From: Sphingomonadales bacterium
Lineage (GTDB): Bacteria > Pseudomonadota > Alphaproteobacteria > Sphingomonadales > Sphingomonadaceae
Direction: 5' to 3'
Assembly (NCBI GenBank): GCA_027489295.1
Contig: JAIYAA010000273.1
Location: forward strand, 1-21,214
DNA length: 21,214 bases
In this document: piece by piece, positions 6,282-14,687 of the stretch
Numbering within the stretch: the first letter of the stretch is position 1
Layout: each line of letters starts with the position of its first letter
Program-made: the position numbers and the translations under genes
The notes under the pieces: generated by a model
What the model was told of the DNA's origin: nothing
Databases searched by the model: none
What the model saw: the letters and a program-made list of their open reading frames with translations, nothing else

Positions 6282-7850
6282 TCAGCGCGCGGCGCGGCGG
6301 CGGACCAGCGCCTTCAGGTCGGAGAGCAGGAAGGCGCGGGTGGCGAAGCAGGCGGCGACATAGATGGCGCAGCCCGCGCCGACCAGCAGCACCAGCCCCG
6401 TATAGCGCTCCCAGATCCGGCCGTTCAGCCACGGATCGAGCAGGCTGGCACCCGCCCAGAGCGCCACGCCCATCAGGACCGCGGCCAGCGCCAGGCGCGG
6501 CACCCGGCGGGCGAGCTGCGCGTCGACGACGAAATGGCCACGCTTGCGCAGCGTGAGATAGAGCATCGTCACGTTGACGGTGGAGGCCAGCGCGGTCGCG
6601 AGCGGCGGCCCGAGATGCGCGATCAGCGGGATCAGCGCGAAATTGGCGGCGATGTTCACCGCGACCGAGACCATCGCCAGGCGCACCGGCGTCCGGGTAT
6701 CCTGCCGGGCGTAGAAGCCGGGGGTGAGCACCTTGACGATGATGTAGGAGGGCAGGCCGATCGAGAAGCCGGCCAGCGCCCAGGCGCACTTCACCGTGTC
6801 CTCGGGGGTGAAGTGGCCATATTGGAACAGGCCGCGGACGATCGGTTCGGCGGCGACGATCAGCGCCACCATCGCGGGCAGGGTGAGGAACAGCGCCAGC
6901 TCCATGCCGCGATTCTGCGTCTCCATCGCCTCGGCGTCCTTGCCGGCGCCGAGCAGGCGCGAGATGGTGGGCAGCAGGATCGTGCCGAGGCCGATGCCGA
7001 TCAGGCCCAGCGGCAGCTGGTTCAGCCGATCGGCATAATAGATGTACGAGATCGATCCTTCGCCCAGCAGCTTGCCCGAGAGCGACGTGGAAATGACCAG
7101 GTTGAGCTGCGTCACGCCCGCGCCGACCGCGGCGGGCAGGATCAGCGTCATCAGCCGGCGCACGTCGTCGTCGATCCGCGGCAGGCGCGGGCGCAGCGAC
7201 ACGCCCGAGGCGCGGCAGGCCAGCGCCAGCCAGCCGAGCTGGAGCAGGCCGCCGATCGGCACCGAGATCGCCTGCACCCGCGCGGTTTCCTCCGGGGTGC
7301 CGTGGAAGAAGTAGAGGCCGCTCACCATCGCGATGTTGAGCAGGATCGGCGCGGCGGCGTTGACCCAGAATTTGTCGAGCGAGTTGAGGATGCCGCCGAG
7401 CAGCGAGGCGAGGCAGATCAGCATCAGATAGGGAATGGTGATCTGCGACAGCTGCACCGCGAAGGCGAACTGTGCGGGGCTCGGATTCTGCTTGGCGAAG
7501 CCGCCGGACAGCAAGGCGGTGAGCGGCCAGGCCGCGGCCAGCGCGACCAGCGTCATCACCACCAGCGCCAGGAACAGCACGGAGAGCGTGCGCTCGGCGA
7601 AGTCATAGGCCGCGCCGCGCTCGCCGTTCACGCCCAGCTTCTGGTTGAACATCGGGATGAACACCGATGCAAAGGCGCCCTCGGCGAAAAAGGCGCGGAA
7701 CATGTTGGGCAGGCGGAAGGCGACGAGGAAGGCGTCGGACGCGAAGTTGGCGCCGACATAGCGCGCCTGGAGCGAATCGCGGACCAGGGCAAGGATGCGG
7801 CTGGCGAGCGTGAGACCGCCCACCGAACCCAGGCTGCGCACGAGCTTCAT
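6282..7850 (-). CDS. murJ: Lipid II flippase MurJ
   Basis: MOP-superfamily flippase that moves the peptidoglycan precursor lipid II across the inner membrane. The 522 residues contain about 14 hydrophobic segments, as expected. Residues known to be essential in the E. coli protein are at the same numbering: R18 and R24 (SRILALVRD), D39 (ASDAF) and R52 (NMFRAFF). R275 in [10 protein letters not shown] matches E. coli R270. The motif [21 protein letters not shown] (46-66) is diagnostic. The ATG at 7850 has no clear ribosome-binding site. The secB terminator lies just upstream, so murJ probably has its own promoter or depends on readthrough. Confidence 0.97.
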   Translation of the reverse strand: MKLVRSLGSVGGLTLASRILALVRDSLQARYVGANFASDAFLVAFRLPNMFRAFFAEGAFASVFIPMFNQKLGVNGERGAAYDFAERTLSVLFLALVVMTLVALAAAWPLTALLSGGFAKQNPSPAQFAFAVQLSQITIPYLMLICLASLLGGILNSLDKFWVNAAAPILLNIAMVSGLYFFHGTPEETARVQAISVPIGGLLQLGWLALACRASGVSLRPRLPRIDDDVRRLMTLILPAAVGAGVTQLNLVISTSLSGKLLGEGSISYIYYADRLNQLPLGLIGIGLGTILLPTISRLLGAGKDAEAMETQNRGMELALFLTLPAMVALIVAAEPIVRGLFQYGHFTPEDTVKCAWALAGFSIGLPSYIIVKVLTPGFYARQDTRTPVRLAMVSVAVNIAANFALIPLIAHLGPPLATALASTVNVTMLYLTLRKRGHFVVDAQLARRVPRLALAAVLMGVALWAGASLLDPWLNGRIWERYTGLVLLVGAGCAIYVAACFATRAFLLSDLKALVRRRAAR

Positions 7851-7877
7851 CGTAAGTTCGCCGTACTAGAAGGAAAA

Positions 7878-7907
7878 GGGGGCGCCACCGACGTGCGGCG
7901 CGCCCCC
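7878..7907 (-). terminator. Intrinsic terminator after secB
   Basis: On the minus strand GGGGGCGC and GCGCCCCC (8 perfect pairs, 14-base interior) are followed directly by TTTT and a pyrimidine stretch (CCTTCT). It lies 23 bases past the secB stop and ends 27 bases before the murJ start. It has the clearest intrinsic-terminator form in the window. Confidence 0.75.
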
Positions 7908-7929
7908 GAAATCAGGCAGAGGCCCGGGT

Positions 7930-8439
7930 TCAGGCGTGGCCGGCTTCTTCGAAGCCGATCGCGCCTTCCTGCTGGGCGCGCTGCTGCAGGTAGATGCCGG
8001 CGAAGTCGATCGGCTCGAGCATCAGCGGCGGGAAGCCGCCGTCGCGGACCTGATCGGCCAGCACGCGGCGGGCGAACGGGAACAGGATGCGCGGCGCTTC
8101 GCCGAGCAAGAACGGATCCAGCGCTTCCTGCGGGATGTTGCGGAGCGCGAACAGGCCCGCATAGGTGAGGTCGACGATGAACGCGACCTGCTCGCCGGCC
8201 TGGGCGCGGACTTCGATCTTCAGCGCGACCTCGTACACGTCGTCGCCGACCTTGTTCGAGCCGATGTTGAACTGCACGTCGATCGCCGGCGCGGTCTGCT
8301 GCTGGTAGATGGCGGGGGCGTTCGGGTTCTCGAACGAGAGGTCCTTCACATATTGCGACAGCACGCCCGCCTGGGGTGCCTCGTCGGCGCCATTGCCAGC
8401 GGCATCGCCGAACTCGGCGAAGGTGTCGTTCTCGGCCAT
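7930..8439 (-). CDS. secB: Protein-export chaperone SecB
   Basis: Tetrameric cytoplasmic chaperone that holds presecretory proteins unfolded and hands them to SecA. It has 169 residues, within the alphaproteobacterial range. Diagnostic segments are YVKDLSFENPNAP (about 30-42), DVQFNIGSNKVGDDVYEVALKIEVRAQ (about 54-80), AGLFALRNIP (about 94-103) and FPFARRVLADQVRDGGFPPLMLEPIDF (about 120-146). The N-terminal 25 residues are acidic and glycine-rich and probably disordered. The ATG at 8439 has GAGG 8 bases upstream. The gene is divergent from the Tim44-like/mltA operon, a common alphaproteobacterial neighbourhood. Confidence 0.97.
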   Translation of the reverse strand: MAENDTFAEFGDAAGNGADEAPQAGVLSQYVKDLSFENPNAPAIYQQQTAPAIDVQFNIGSNKVGDDVYEVALKIEVRAQAGEQVAFIVDLTYAGLFALRNIPQEALDPFLLGEAPRILFPFARRVLADQVRDGGFPPLMLEPIDFAGIYLQQRAQQEGAIGFEEAGHA

Positions 8440-8545
8440 CCAACTTTCCTCTTTATTCCGGAGATTTTCGCGCCCTCGGGGCGTTACCGGGCCAGCGACT
8501 AGCAGGCGCGTGCCGGTGGTGCAATCGCATGGCCCATCGTACGAT

Positions 8546-8574
8546 TTGAAACCGGGGCCACGAAGCCCTATGTA
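8546..8574 (+). promoter_or_regulatory. Putative promoter of the Tim44-like/mltA/smr operon
   Basis: A -35 element TTGAAA (8546-8551) is separated by 17 bases from TATGTA (8569-8574). The predicted transcript would start near 8581, about 20 bases before the GTG start, and would include its ribosome-binding site. The -35 and spacing are good and the -10 is moderate. Confidence 0.5.
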
Positions 8575-8600
8575 CTAGAGACGGAGGCTTTGGAGGGCCA

Positions 8601-9245
8601 GTGTTCTACGTCATTCTGTTCGCGATGGTCGCCGGTTTTCTCGCGCTGCGGCTCTATGCGGTCCTCGGCAAGCGTACCGGGCATGAGCAGCCACTGCCGA
8701 AGCCGGCGGAGGAGCGCGTCGCCGTGCCGCCCGTCACCCGGACAATCGAGGCGATGCCGGAAGTGCGCGACTCGGCCAATCGCGCGATCGACTCGGCCGC
8801 CGAGACGGGGATGCGCGCGGTGGTGTCGTCCGATCCGAGCTTCGACGTGGCGAAGTTCCTCGAAGGCGCCAAGTCGGCCTATCGAATGATCCTCGAGGCC
8901 TTCTGGAAGGGCGACGTGGAAACGCTGCGCTTTCTGGTCGACGAGGATGTGCGCGGCGCGTTCGAAACTGCGATCGCCGACCGCAAGGCCAAGGGCGAAG
9001 TGCTCGACAACCGCCTGATCTCGATCGAGCGCGCGACGATTTCCGGAGCCGGCGTGGAGAACAAGGTCGCGACGGTGACCGTCCGCTTCGACGCAGACGT
9101 CGTTGCGGTGACTCGCGACGGCGAGGGTAACCTGATCGCCGGTTCGCTGAGCGACGCGGTGATGACGCACGACATCTGGACCTTCGCCCGCAAGCTGCGC
9201 AGCGACGATCCGAACTGGAAGCTGGTCGAAACCGACGAAGCCTGA
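8601..9245 (+). CDS. Tim44-like domain protein (TimA family)
   Basis: Membrane-anchored protein of the Tim44-like/TimA family, relatives of the mitochondrial import adaptor Tim44 and of ribosomal protein mL45. Bacterial function is poorly known; an adaptor role at the inner membrane is suggested. Of 214 residues, 1-19 form a hydrophobic N-terminal anchor (FYVILFAMVAGFLALRLY), 25-65 a Pro/Glu-rich linker, and about 78-205 the Tim44-like fold (FDVAKFLEGAKSAYRMILEAFWKGDVETLRFLVDEDV, then VATVTVRFDADVVAVTRD and THDIWTFARKLRSDDPNWKLVET). The GTG start at 8601 has GGAGG 4-5 bases upstream. The stop is 8 bases before mltA, so they share a transcript. A TimA-mltA-smr order next to secB is common in alphaproteobacteria. 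Confidence 0.88.
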   Translation: MFYVILFAMVAGFLALRLYAVLGKRTGHEQPLPKPAEERVAVPPVTRTIEAMPEVRDSANRAIDSAAETGMRAVVSSDPSFDVAKFLEGAKSAYRMILEAFWKGDVETLRFLVDEDVRGAFETAIADRKAKGEVLDNRLISIERATISGAGVENKVATVTVRFDADVVAVTRDGEGNLIAGSLSDAVMTHDIWTFARKLRSDDPNWKLVETDEA

Positions 9246-9253
9246 GGGGCGAC

Positions 9254-10576
9254 ATGCGGATTATCGGGGGATTGGCGCTCGCGGGGCTGCTCGGCGCATG
9301 TTCGAGCAGCATCGTGCCCCCCGAGGCCGGTACGCGGCCGGCACCCAGCCGACCCGCGTCCTTTCGACCCGCCCCGGTGCCCGAGCGACCCAAGCCGGGT
9401 GCGACGCTCCCTGAAACCCCCGCCAATCTTCCCGCACGGCAGCCGACCGGCGCCACGCCGCTGCCCGCGATGCCCGCACCGCCCGTCGCCGCCGGCGCGA
9501 CCATGGCGGCGGCTGCCGGTCTGGTCGCGGGACCAGCAGTCGAGACGCTGCCGGTCACCCCGGACAACGCCGCCCGCGCGCTCACCGCGTTCAAGCTCAG
9601 CTGCCCCGGCCTGCAGCGCCGTACGGATGCGTCCGGCCTGACCCGCGGCAGCGACTGGGCGCCCGCCTGCGCCGCCGCGACGGGCTTCGCCGGCGATCCG
9701 GTCGCGTTCTTCGCGCAGTGGTTCGAGACGGTGCAGGTCGGCAACGGCGCGGCCTTCGCCACCGGCTATTACGAGCCGGAGATCGCCGGCGTGCGCGAGC
9801 GCCGGACCGGCTATGACGTTCCGGTATACGGCCTTCCCGACAATCTGATCGAGGTCGATCTGGGCCAGTTCTCCGACGCGCTGAAGGGCAAGCGGATTCG
9901 CGGTCGCGTCGACGGGCGGCAGTTCGTCCCCTATTATGATCGCACCCAGATCGAGCAGGGCGCGCTGGAAGGCCATGCCCCGGTCGTCGCCTGGGCGGCC
10001 GATCCGATCGAGATGTTCTTCCTGCAGGTGCAGGGCTCGGGCCGGCTGAAGGGGCCGGACGGGCAGGTGGTCCGCATCGGCTATGCCGGGCAGAACGGCC
10101 GCGACTATACCGGCATCGGCAAGCTGATGAAGGATCGCGGGTTGCTCGGGCCCGGCCAGACCTCGATGCAGGGCATCGTCGCCTGGCTGCGCGCCAATCC
10201 CGAGCAGGGCCGCGCGATCATGCGCGAGAACAAGAGCTTCGTGTTCTTCAAGGAACTGACCGGGGCCGGTCCGCTGGGCGCGATGGGCTATCCGGTCGCA
10301 GGCTGGACGAGCGTGGCGGCGGACCCGAAGTTCATTCCGCTCGGCGCGCCGCTGTTCCTGTCGATGGACCGCACCGACGCGACCGGGCTGTGGGTGGCGC
10401 AGGATACCGGCGGCGCGATCAAGGGGCCGAACCGCGTCGATACCTTCTGGGGCGCAGGCGACGATGCGCGCGCGATCGCCGGCGGCATGTCGGCACGCGG
10501 CACCGCCTGGCTGCTCCTCCCCAAGGGCACGCTGGCGCGGCTGAACGCGGTCCAGCCGCCGATCCCCCAGCCATGA
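9254..10576 (+). CDS. mltA: Membrane-bound lytic murein transglycosylase A (lipoprotein)
   Basis: Lytic transglycosylase that cleaves the MurNAc-GlcNAc bond of peptidoglycan, forming 1,6-anhydro-MurNAc, at the periplasmic face of a membrane. It has 440 residues. A lipoprotein signal ends in the lipobox LLGAC with Cys16. A long Pro/Ala-rich linker (about 20-100) precedes the MltA domain (about 165-320: FATGYYEPEIAGVRERR, FVPYYDRTQIEQGAL, DPIEMFFLQVQGSGRL) and the 3D domain (about 335-425). The two Asp residues expected in the active site are D384 (VAQDTGGAIKG) and D396 (NRVDTFWG). GAGGGG precedes the ATG. The stop overlaps the Smr gene by four bases (ATGA). Confidence 0.95.
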   Translation: MRIIGGLALAGLLGACSSSIVPPEAGTRPAPSRPASFRPAPVPERPKPGATLPETPANLPARQPTGATPLPAMPAPPVAAGATMAAAAGLVAGPAVETLPVTPDNAARALTAFKLSCPGLQRRTDASGLTRGSDWAPACAAATGFAGDPVAFFAQWFETVQVGNGAAFATGYYEPEIAGVRERRTGYDVPVYGLPDNLIEVDLGQFSDALKGKRIRGRVDGRQFVPYYDRTQIEQGALEGHAPVVAWAADPIEMFFLQVQGSGRLKGPDGQVVRIGYAGQNGRDYTGIGKLMKDRGLLGPGQTSMQGIVAWLRANPEQGRAIMRENKSFVFFKELTGAGPLGAMGYPVAGWTSVAADPKFIPLGAPLFLSMDRTDATGLWVAQDTGGAIKGPNRVDTFWGAGDDARAIAGGMSARGTAWLLLPKGTLARLNAVQPPIPQP

Positions 10577-11187
10577 GCGGGCGCGGGCGCCGCAATCTGG
10601 CGCCCGAGGAAGCGGCGCTGTGGCAGAAGGTGATCCAGAGCGTGACGCCGCTCCACGTCCGTGCCGCGCCCAAGACCCTGCCGCCCGAACCCGCGCCCGC
10701 CCCCGCGCCTGTGATTGCCCCCGCGGCGAAGGCGCCCATGCGTCGGCTGGAGATTCCCACCGGCAAGCTGGTGCCCAGCCGCCCGGCAAGGCCCGCCATC
10801 ACCCTTTCGACGCCGATGCCCGACACGCACGAGCGCCGCACGCTTGACGCCAGCTGGGACCGGCGGCTGTCGCGGGGGCTGGTGGCGCCCGAGAGCTCGA
10901 TCGATCTGCACGGGCATAATCTGCACGCCGCCTATGACCGGCTCGATGCCGGTCTCGGCCAGGCGGTCGCCCGCGGTGATCGGGTGCTGCTGCTGATCAC
11001 CGGCAAGCCGCCGCGCCCGGAATCGGAGCGGCCCCATGCGCGCGGCGCGATCCGCGCGGCGGTGGGGGACTGGCTGGCGGCCTCGCGCCACGCCGATCGC
11101 ATCGCCGCGGTTCGGCAGGCGCACCCCCGGCACGGCGGGGCGGGCGCGCTCTACATCGTCCTGCGACGTCCGCGCGGGCAGGGCTGA
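10573..11187 (+). CDS. Smr-domain protein
   Basis: Small protein with a C-terminal Smr (MutS2-related) domain, often with DNA/RNA nicking activity in other proteins; no substrate is known for this subfamily. Of 204 residues, the first part (1-30) is charged, followed by an Ala/Pro-rich linker (about 31-75) and the Smr domain (about 108-200). It contains the DLHG motif (residues 111-114, SIDLHGHNLHAAYDRL), LLLITGKPPRP and the terminal HGGAGALYIVLRR, corresponding to the family GGxGALYVxLRR end. The ATG at 10573 overlaps the mltA stop by four bases, giving coupled translation. The reading frame stays open upstream into mltA, but the overlap start and family pattern favour 10573. Confidence 0.93.
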   Translation: MSGRGRRNLAPEEAALWQKVIQSVTPLHVRAAPKTLPPEPAPAPAPVIAPAAKAPMRRLEIPTGKLVPSRPARPAITLSTPMPDTHERRTLDASWDRRLSRGLVAPESSIDLHGHNLHAAYDRLDAGLGQAVARGDRVLLLITGKPPRPESERPHARGAIRAAVGDWLAASRHADRIAAVRQAHPRHGGAGALYIVLRRPRGQG

Positions 11188-11276
11188 CGCCGGAGTTTCT
11201 TAACGAATTCGTGCGAGGGTTTTTCCAGCGATCGAGTATATCGATCAGTGGGGGATTCTTGGAGCAACGAACAGCG

Positions 11277-12947
11277 ATGCGCTGGGGGGAGCGAAGAACG
11301 AGCAGAACCGTCGCCATCGGCACGGCGCTTGCTGTGGTGCTGCTGGCGCTGATCGCGCGGGCGAGCGGTTTCACTTTCGCGCAACTTGCCGCTTCGGCTG
11401 GCCTGGCCGTGCCGCTGGCGCTGCTGGGCAGGATTGCCGTCGACCGGATCGTCCGTCCGCGGCGGGTGGCGGCGCTGGCGGCTGCGGTCGACCGGCTGCA
11501 TGCGGCCGCGCTCGGCGACCTCGAAAGCCCCGTGCCCGCCGCGGTGACGCGGGGCGCCCCGCAGCTCGCCGGCGCCATCGACGAGCTGTTCCACAAGCTC
11601 CACGGCAATCTGGAAAGCGTGCATCGGCTGGCGATGTTCGACACGGTGACCGGGCTCGCCAATCGCCCGCATTTCCGCCGCAGCGCCGAGCGGATGCTGG
11701 AGGATGCCGCGGGCGAGACGCGGGCCGTGCTGTTCTTCATCGATCTCGATCGCTTCAAGGCGGTGAACGACACGCTCGGCCATGCGGTGGGCGACGTGCT
11801 GCTCGGCATGGTCGCCAACCGGCTGCGCGCGGTGGGCGACCAGTGCGGTGTGTTCACCCATGGCGAGACGCCGCTGATCGGCCGGCTCGCCGGCGACGAG
11901 TTCACGCTGTTCTTTGCCGATCTTCCCGATGCGGATGCGCGCGCGCTGGTCGGCACCAAGGTGCTGGAGGCGCTGTCGGAACCGTTCGATCTGGCGGGGC
12001 AGCAGGTGTCGATCGGCGCCTCGATCGGGCTGGCGCTCTATCCCGATCACGGGCGGACGCTGCACGACCTGATGGGCGCTGCCGATGCGGCGATGTACCA
12101 GGCCAAGACGCAGGGGCGCGGCCGCGTCGAGACGTTCAGCGACGGCCTCGCCGCGCAGATGATCGCGCGGGCGCGACTGGAAACCGAATTGCGCGCGGCG
12201 ATCGAGCATGACGAATTCGCCCTGGTCTTCCAGCCCCAGGTCTCGGCCGGCGACGGCACGATCGTCGGGGCGGAGGCCTTGCTGCGCTGGGAGCACGCGA
12301 GCGGGACCAAGCTGCCCGCCGCCTTCCTGCCGCGCGCCGAGGAGACCGGGCTGATCGTCGAGATCGGCGACTGGGTGGTGGCGAACGTCGCGAACACGAT
12401 CGCGCGCTGGTCGCGGCTGGGGATCGAGCAGCGGCTGGCGGTCAATGTCAGCCAGCGACAGATCGACCATGCCACCTTCTTCCGCCACCTCCGCGCCGCG
12501 ATGCTGGCGGCGAACGCACCCGCGCGGCTGCTGGAGCTGGAGATCAGCGAGACGCTGGCGATGCACTGTTCGGAGGATGTGCTGCGCGCGATCGCCACGC
12601 TGCGCGCCGCCGGCGCCACCGTGGCGGTCGACGATTTCGGCACGGGCTATTCCAACCTCGCGCGCCTGCGACGGTTGCCGATCGATCGGGTGAAGCTGGA
12701 TCCCAGCGTGATCGAGCATGTCGCCGGCAACCCGGAGGCGCGCGCGATCGCGCAGGCGGTGATCAGCCTGGTCCACGGCCTGGGCTGCGAGGCGGTGGCC
12801 GAGGGTATCGAGAGCGAGGCGCAGGCCGCGGTGCTGCGCGTGCTCGGCTGCGACGTGCTGCAGGGCTATGCGATCGCGACGCCGATGGGCGAGGCGGATT
12901 TCCTCTCCTGGGTGCAGACTATGGCACCCCGACGCGCGACCGCCTGA
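11277..12947 (+). CDS. Membrane GGDEF-EAL protein, probable c-di-GMP phosphodiesterase
   Basis: Bifunctional-type c-di-GMP signalling protein in the inner membrane, 556 residues from ATG 11277. Two hydrophobic segments (about 11-28 and 36-54) form a hairpin, then a linker (about 60-115), GGDEF (about 118-285) and EAL (about 300-550). The GGDEF signature is AGDEF (205-209), and the inhibitory RxxD site is replaced (GETP). The EAL domain keeps every catalytic residue with the family's usual spacing: E333, N390, E422, D452, D453, K473, E509. So phosphodiesterase activity is likely; cyclase activity is uncertain, although some AGDEF proteins are active. The start is not certain: GTG 11211 and TTG 11259 are in frame, and GGAG lies 12 bases before the chosen ATG. 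It converges on dapE with a gap of 4 bases. Confidence 0.93.
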   Translation: MRWGERRTSRTVAIGTALAVVLLALIARASGFTFAQLAASAGLAVPLALLGRIAVDRIVRPRRVAALAAAVDRLHAAALGDLESPVPAAVTRGAPQLAGAIDELFHKLHGNLESVHRLAMFDTVTGLANRPHFRRSAERMLEDAAGETRAVLFFIDLDRFKAVNDTLGHAVGDVLLGMVANRLRAVGDQCGVFTHGETPLIGRLAGDEFTLFFADLPDADARALVGTKVLEALSEPFDLAGQQVSIGASIGLALYPDHGRTLHDLMGAADAAMYQAKTQGRGRVETFSDGLAAQMIARARLETELRAAIEHDEFALVFQPQVSAGDGTIVGAEALLRWEHASGTKLPAAFLPRAEETGLIVEIGDWVVANVANTIARWSRLGIEQRLAVNVSQRQIDHATFFRHLRAAMLAANAPARLLELEISETLAMHCSEDVLRAIATLRAAGATVAVDDFGTGYSNLARLRRLPIDRVKLDPSVIEHVAGNPEARAIAQAVISLVHGLGCEAVAEGIESEAQAAVLRVLGCDVLQGYAIATPMGEADFLSWVQTMAPRRATA

Positions 12948-12951
12948 GCGG

Positions 12952-14064
12952 TCACACCCGCTTCAGGATTTCCGCATAGACCTCCGTCAGCGCGCGCAGG
13001 TCGGCGAGCGCCACGGCCTCGTCCAGCTTGTGCATCGTCGCGTTGAGCAGGCCGAATTCCACCACCGGGCAGACGCGCGACAGGAATCGGGCATCGGAGG
13101 TGCCGCCGGTGGTCGACAGCTCGGCCTCCACCCCCAGCACGTCGCGGATCGCACCGCCGACGAGATCGGAGAGCGGCCCCGGCTGGGTGAGGAACGCCTC
13201 GCCGAACACGCGGCCATGCACGTCGGCATGCGGGGCATGGCGCGCGACGATGTCCCGGATGCGGGCGATCAGGTCGGGCCCATGCTGCTGATCGTTGAAG
13301 CGGATGCTGATCCGCGCGGCCGCCCGGCCGGGGATGACGTTGGTCGCGGGGTTTCCCACCGCCAGGTCGATCACCTCGATGTTGGAGGGCTGGAACCAGG
13401 CATTGCCCTGATCGAGGACGATGCCGTCGATCTCCGCCAGCGCGCGGATCAGGCGGGGCACCGGGTTGTCGGCGAGGTGCGGGTAGGCGACATGCCCCTG
13501 CCGGCCGATCACGGCGATGTCGATCACGGTCGATCCGCGCCGCCCGATCTTGATCGTGTCCCCCAGCCGGTGGGCCGAGGTGGGCTCGCCGACCAGGCAG
13601 AGGTCGGGCTTCAGGCCGCGTTCGGCCATGCGCTCGATCAGCTTGGGCGTGCCGAAGGTGGCGGGGCCTTCCTCGTCGCCGGTGATGATCAGGCTGGTGA
13701 TACCGCGCGCGGGCGCCTGCGCGGCGGCGGCGACGAAGGCGGCGATCGCGCCCTTCATGTCAACCGCGCCGCGGCCATAGAGCAGGTCGCCGCGAATCTC
13801 GGGGGCGAAGGCACCGCTGGTCCAGCCCTGGCCCGGCGGCACCACGTCGAGATGGCCGGCAAAGGCGAAGTGCGGGCCTTCGCTGCCGCGGACGGCGAGC
13901 AGGTTCTCGACCGGGCCGTCGGGCGCCTCGCCCTCGACGAACCGCTCGACGCGGAAGCCGAGCGGGGTGACCGCGGCCTCCAGCACGTCGAACACGCTGC
14001 CGCGCGCCGGGGTGACGCTTTCGGCCGCGATCAGGGCCTTGGTGAGTTCGACGACGTCCGGCAC
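12952..14064 (-). CDS. dapE: Succinyl-diaminopimelate desuccinylase
   Basis: Zinc-dependent M20-family hydrolase that makes LL-diaminopimelate and succinate from N-succinyl-LL-diaminopimelate, in the lysine and peptidoglycan pathway. It has 370 residues, typical length. Metal ligands and catalytic residues are visible: H71 and D73 (GHLDVVPPG), D102 (GAVDMKGA), E131 and E132 (TGDEEGPATFGT), E160 (GEPTSA) and H345 (NATMHKLDE). GGTSDARF (about 320-327) is a DapE signature. The start is GTG at 14064, with GGAGG 4 bases upstream; the in-frame extension to 14136 would run into the divergent cupin gene. The gene is alone on its strand here, with only 28 bases to the divergent cupin start. Confidence 0.95.
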   Translation of the reverse strand: MPDVVELTKALIAAESVTPARGSVFDVLEAAVTPLGFRVERFVEGEAPDGPVENLLAVRGSEGPHFAFAGHLDVVPPGQGWTSGAFAPEIRGDLLYGRGAVDMKGAIAAFVAAAAQAPARGITSLIITGDEEGPATFGTPKLIERMAERGLKPDLCLVGEPTSAHRLGDTIKIGRRGSTVIDIAVIGRQGHVAYPHLADNPVPRLIRALAEIDGIVLDQGNAWFQPSNIEVIDLAVGNPATNVIPGRAAARISIRFNDQQHGPDLIARIRDIVARHAPHADVHGRVFGEAFLTQPGPLSDLVGGAIRDVLGVEAELSTTGGTSDARFLSRVCPVVEFGLLNATMHKLDEAVALADLRALTEVYAEILKRV

Positions 14065-14092
14065 ACTACCTCCATTCACACGGGAGGCGACA

Positions 14093-14554
14093 TTGCCCAA
14101 GCTGGACCTGGATACAATCCCGCAGACCAATGCCACCGGCTATCCGGCACCGTTCGACGCGGCCGTGGCGGGGCGCTGGTATCGCCGGCTCGCGCCGCCT
14201 TCGGGGCTCACGGCGATGGGGGTGAGCCATGTCGTTCTGAAACCCGGCGCGTGGTCGTCGCAGCGGCACTGGCATGACAGCGAGGACGAGTTCGTCGTGA
14301 TGCTCGCGGGCGAGGCGGTGCTGGTGGAGGAGGGCGGGGAGACGGTGCTGCGCGCGGGCGACTGCGCGGCGTTTCCGGCCGGGGTGGCGGACGGACACCA
14401 TCTGCAGAACCGCACGCAGGAAGACGTGGTGTTCCTGGCGATCGGCGCCGGCCCGCGCGGTGGCGGGGACTATCCCGATATCGACATGGTGTTCACGCCC
14501 GAGGGCTATTTCCGCAAGGACGGGACGCCGTATGAGACGGAACGGCTGCGGTAG
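14093..14554 (+). CDS. Cupin-domain protein of unknown substrate
   Basis: Single-domain cupin of 153 residues. Motif 1 is SQRHWHDSEDEFVVMLAGEAVLV, with candidate metal ligands H59, H61 and E66. Motif 2 is AFPAGVADGHHLQN, with H102 or H103 as the last ligand. Strands before and after complete a beta barrel, and the tail YPDIDMVFTPEGYFRKDGTPYE is conserved in a group of short cupins annotated only by domain. The start is TTG at 14093 with GGAGG 5 bases upstream; no ATG in frame gives a better start. A sugar or small-molecule binding or modifying role is possible but not shown. It is divergent from dapE and ends at a large inverted repeat. Confidence 0.85.
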   Translation: MPKLDLDTIPQTNATGYPAPFDAAVAGRWYRRLAPPSGLTAMGVSHVVLKPGAWSSQRHWHDSEDEFVVMLAGEAVLVEEGGETVLRAGDCAAFPAGVADGHHLQNRTQEDVVFLAIGAGPRGGGDYPDIDMVFTPEGYFRKDGTPYETERLR

Positions 14555-14565
14555 CTCACTCCTTC

Positions 14566-14676
14566 TAAGCCCCTCCTCCTTGGAGGAGGGGTTGGGGTGG
14601 AGGGATTCCAGACCAGATGTTGGTCTCTGCCAGACACTGCCCCACCCCAACCCCTCCCCTGAAGGGGAGGGGCTTA
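14566..14676. repeat. 111-base nested inverted repeat at the end of the cupin and GST genes
   Basis: Two 35-base arms (14566-14600 and 14642-14676) are inverse complements at 30 of 35 positions, with a 41-base spacer. Each arm also folds alone: CCCCTCCTCC-tt-GGAGGAGGGG and CCCCTCCCCT-ga-AGGGGAGGGG. The arms begin and end with TAAGCCCCT/AGGGGCTTA. It fills the gap between convergent genes and likely stops transcription from both sides. It belongs to the CCCCTCC/GGAGGGG family seen twice more in this window. Confidence 0.85.
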
Positions 14677-14687
14677 GATGGTAGGGC

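Noticed and set aside
6096..8168. 690-codon plus-strand frame opposite murJ and secB
   Set aside because: Its composition (Arg, Gly, His, Gln, Asp rich) is typical of antisense frames in this DNA; murJ and secB on the other strand are unmistakable.
8440..8545. Clear secB promoter on the minus strand
   Set aside because: The best candidate (TTGCAC, 17 bases, TAGTCG) matches the consensus too poorly to list as a feature.
10390..10572. Upstream extension of the Smr frame inside mltA
   Set aside because: It is a shadow frame within mltA; the ATGA overlap start at 10573 gives the normal Smr protein.
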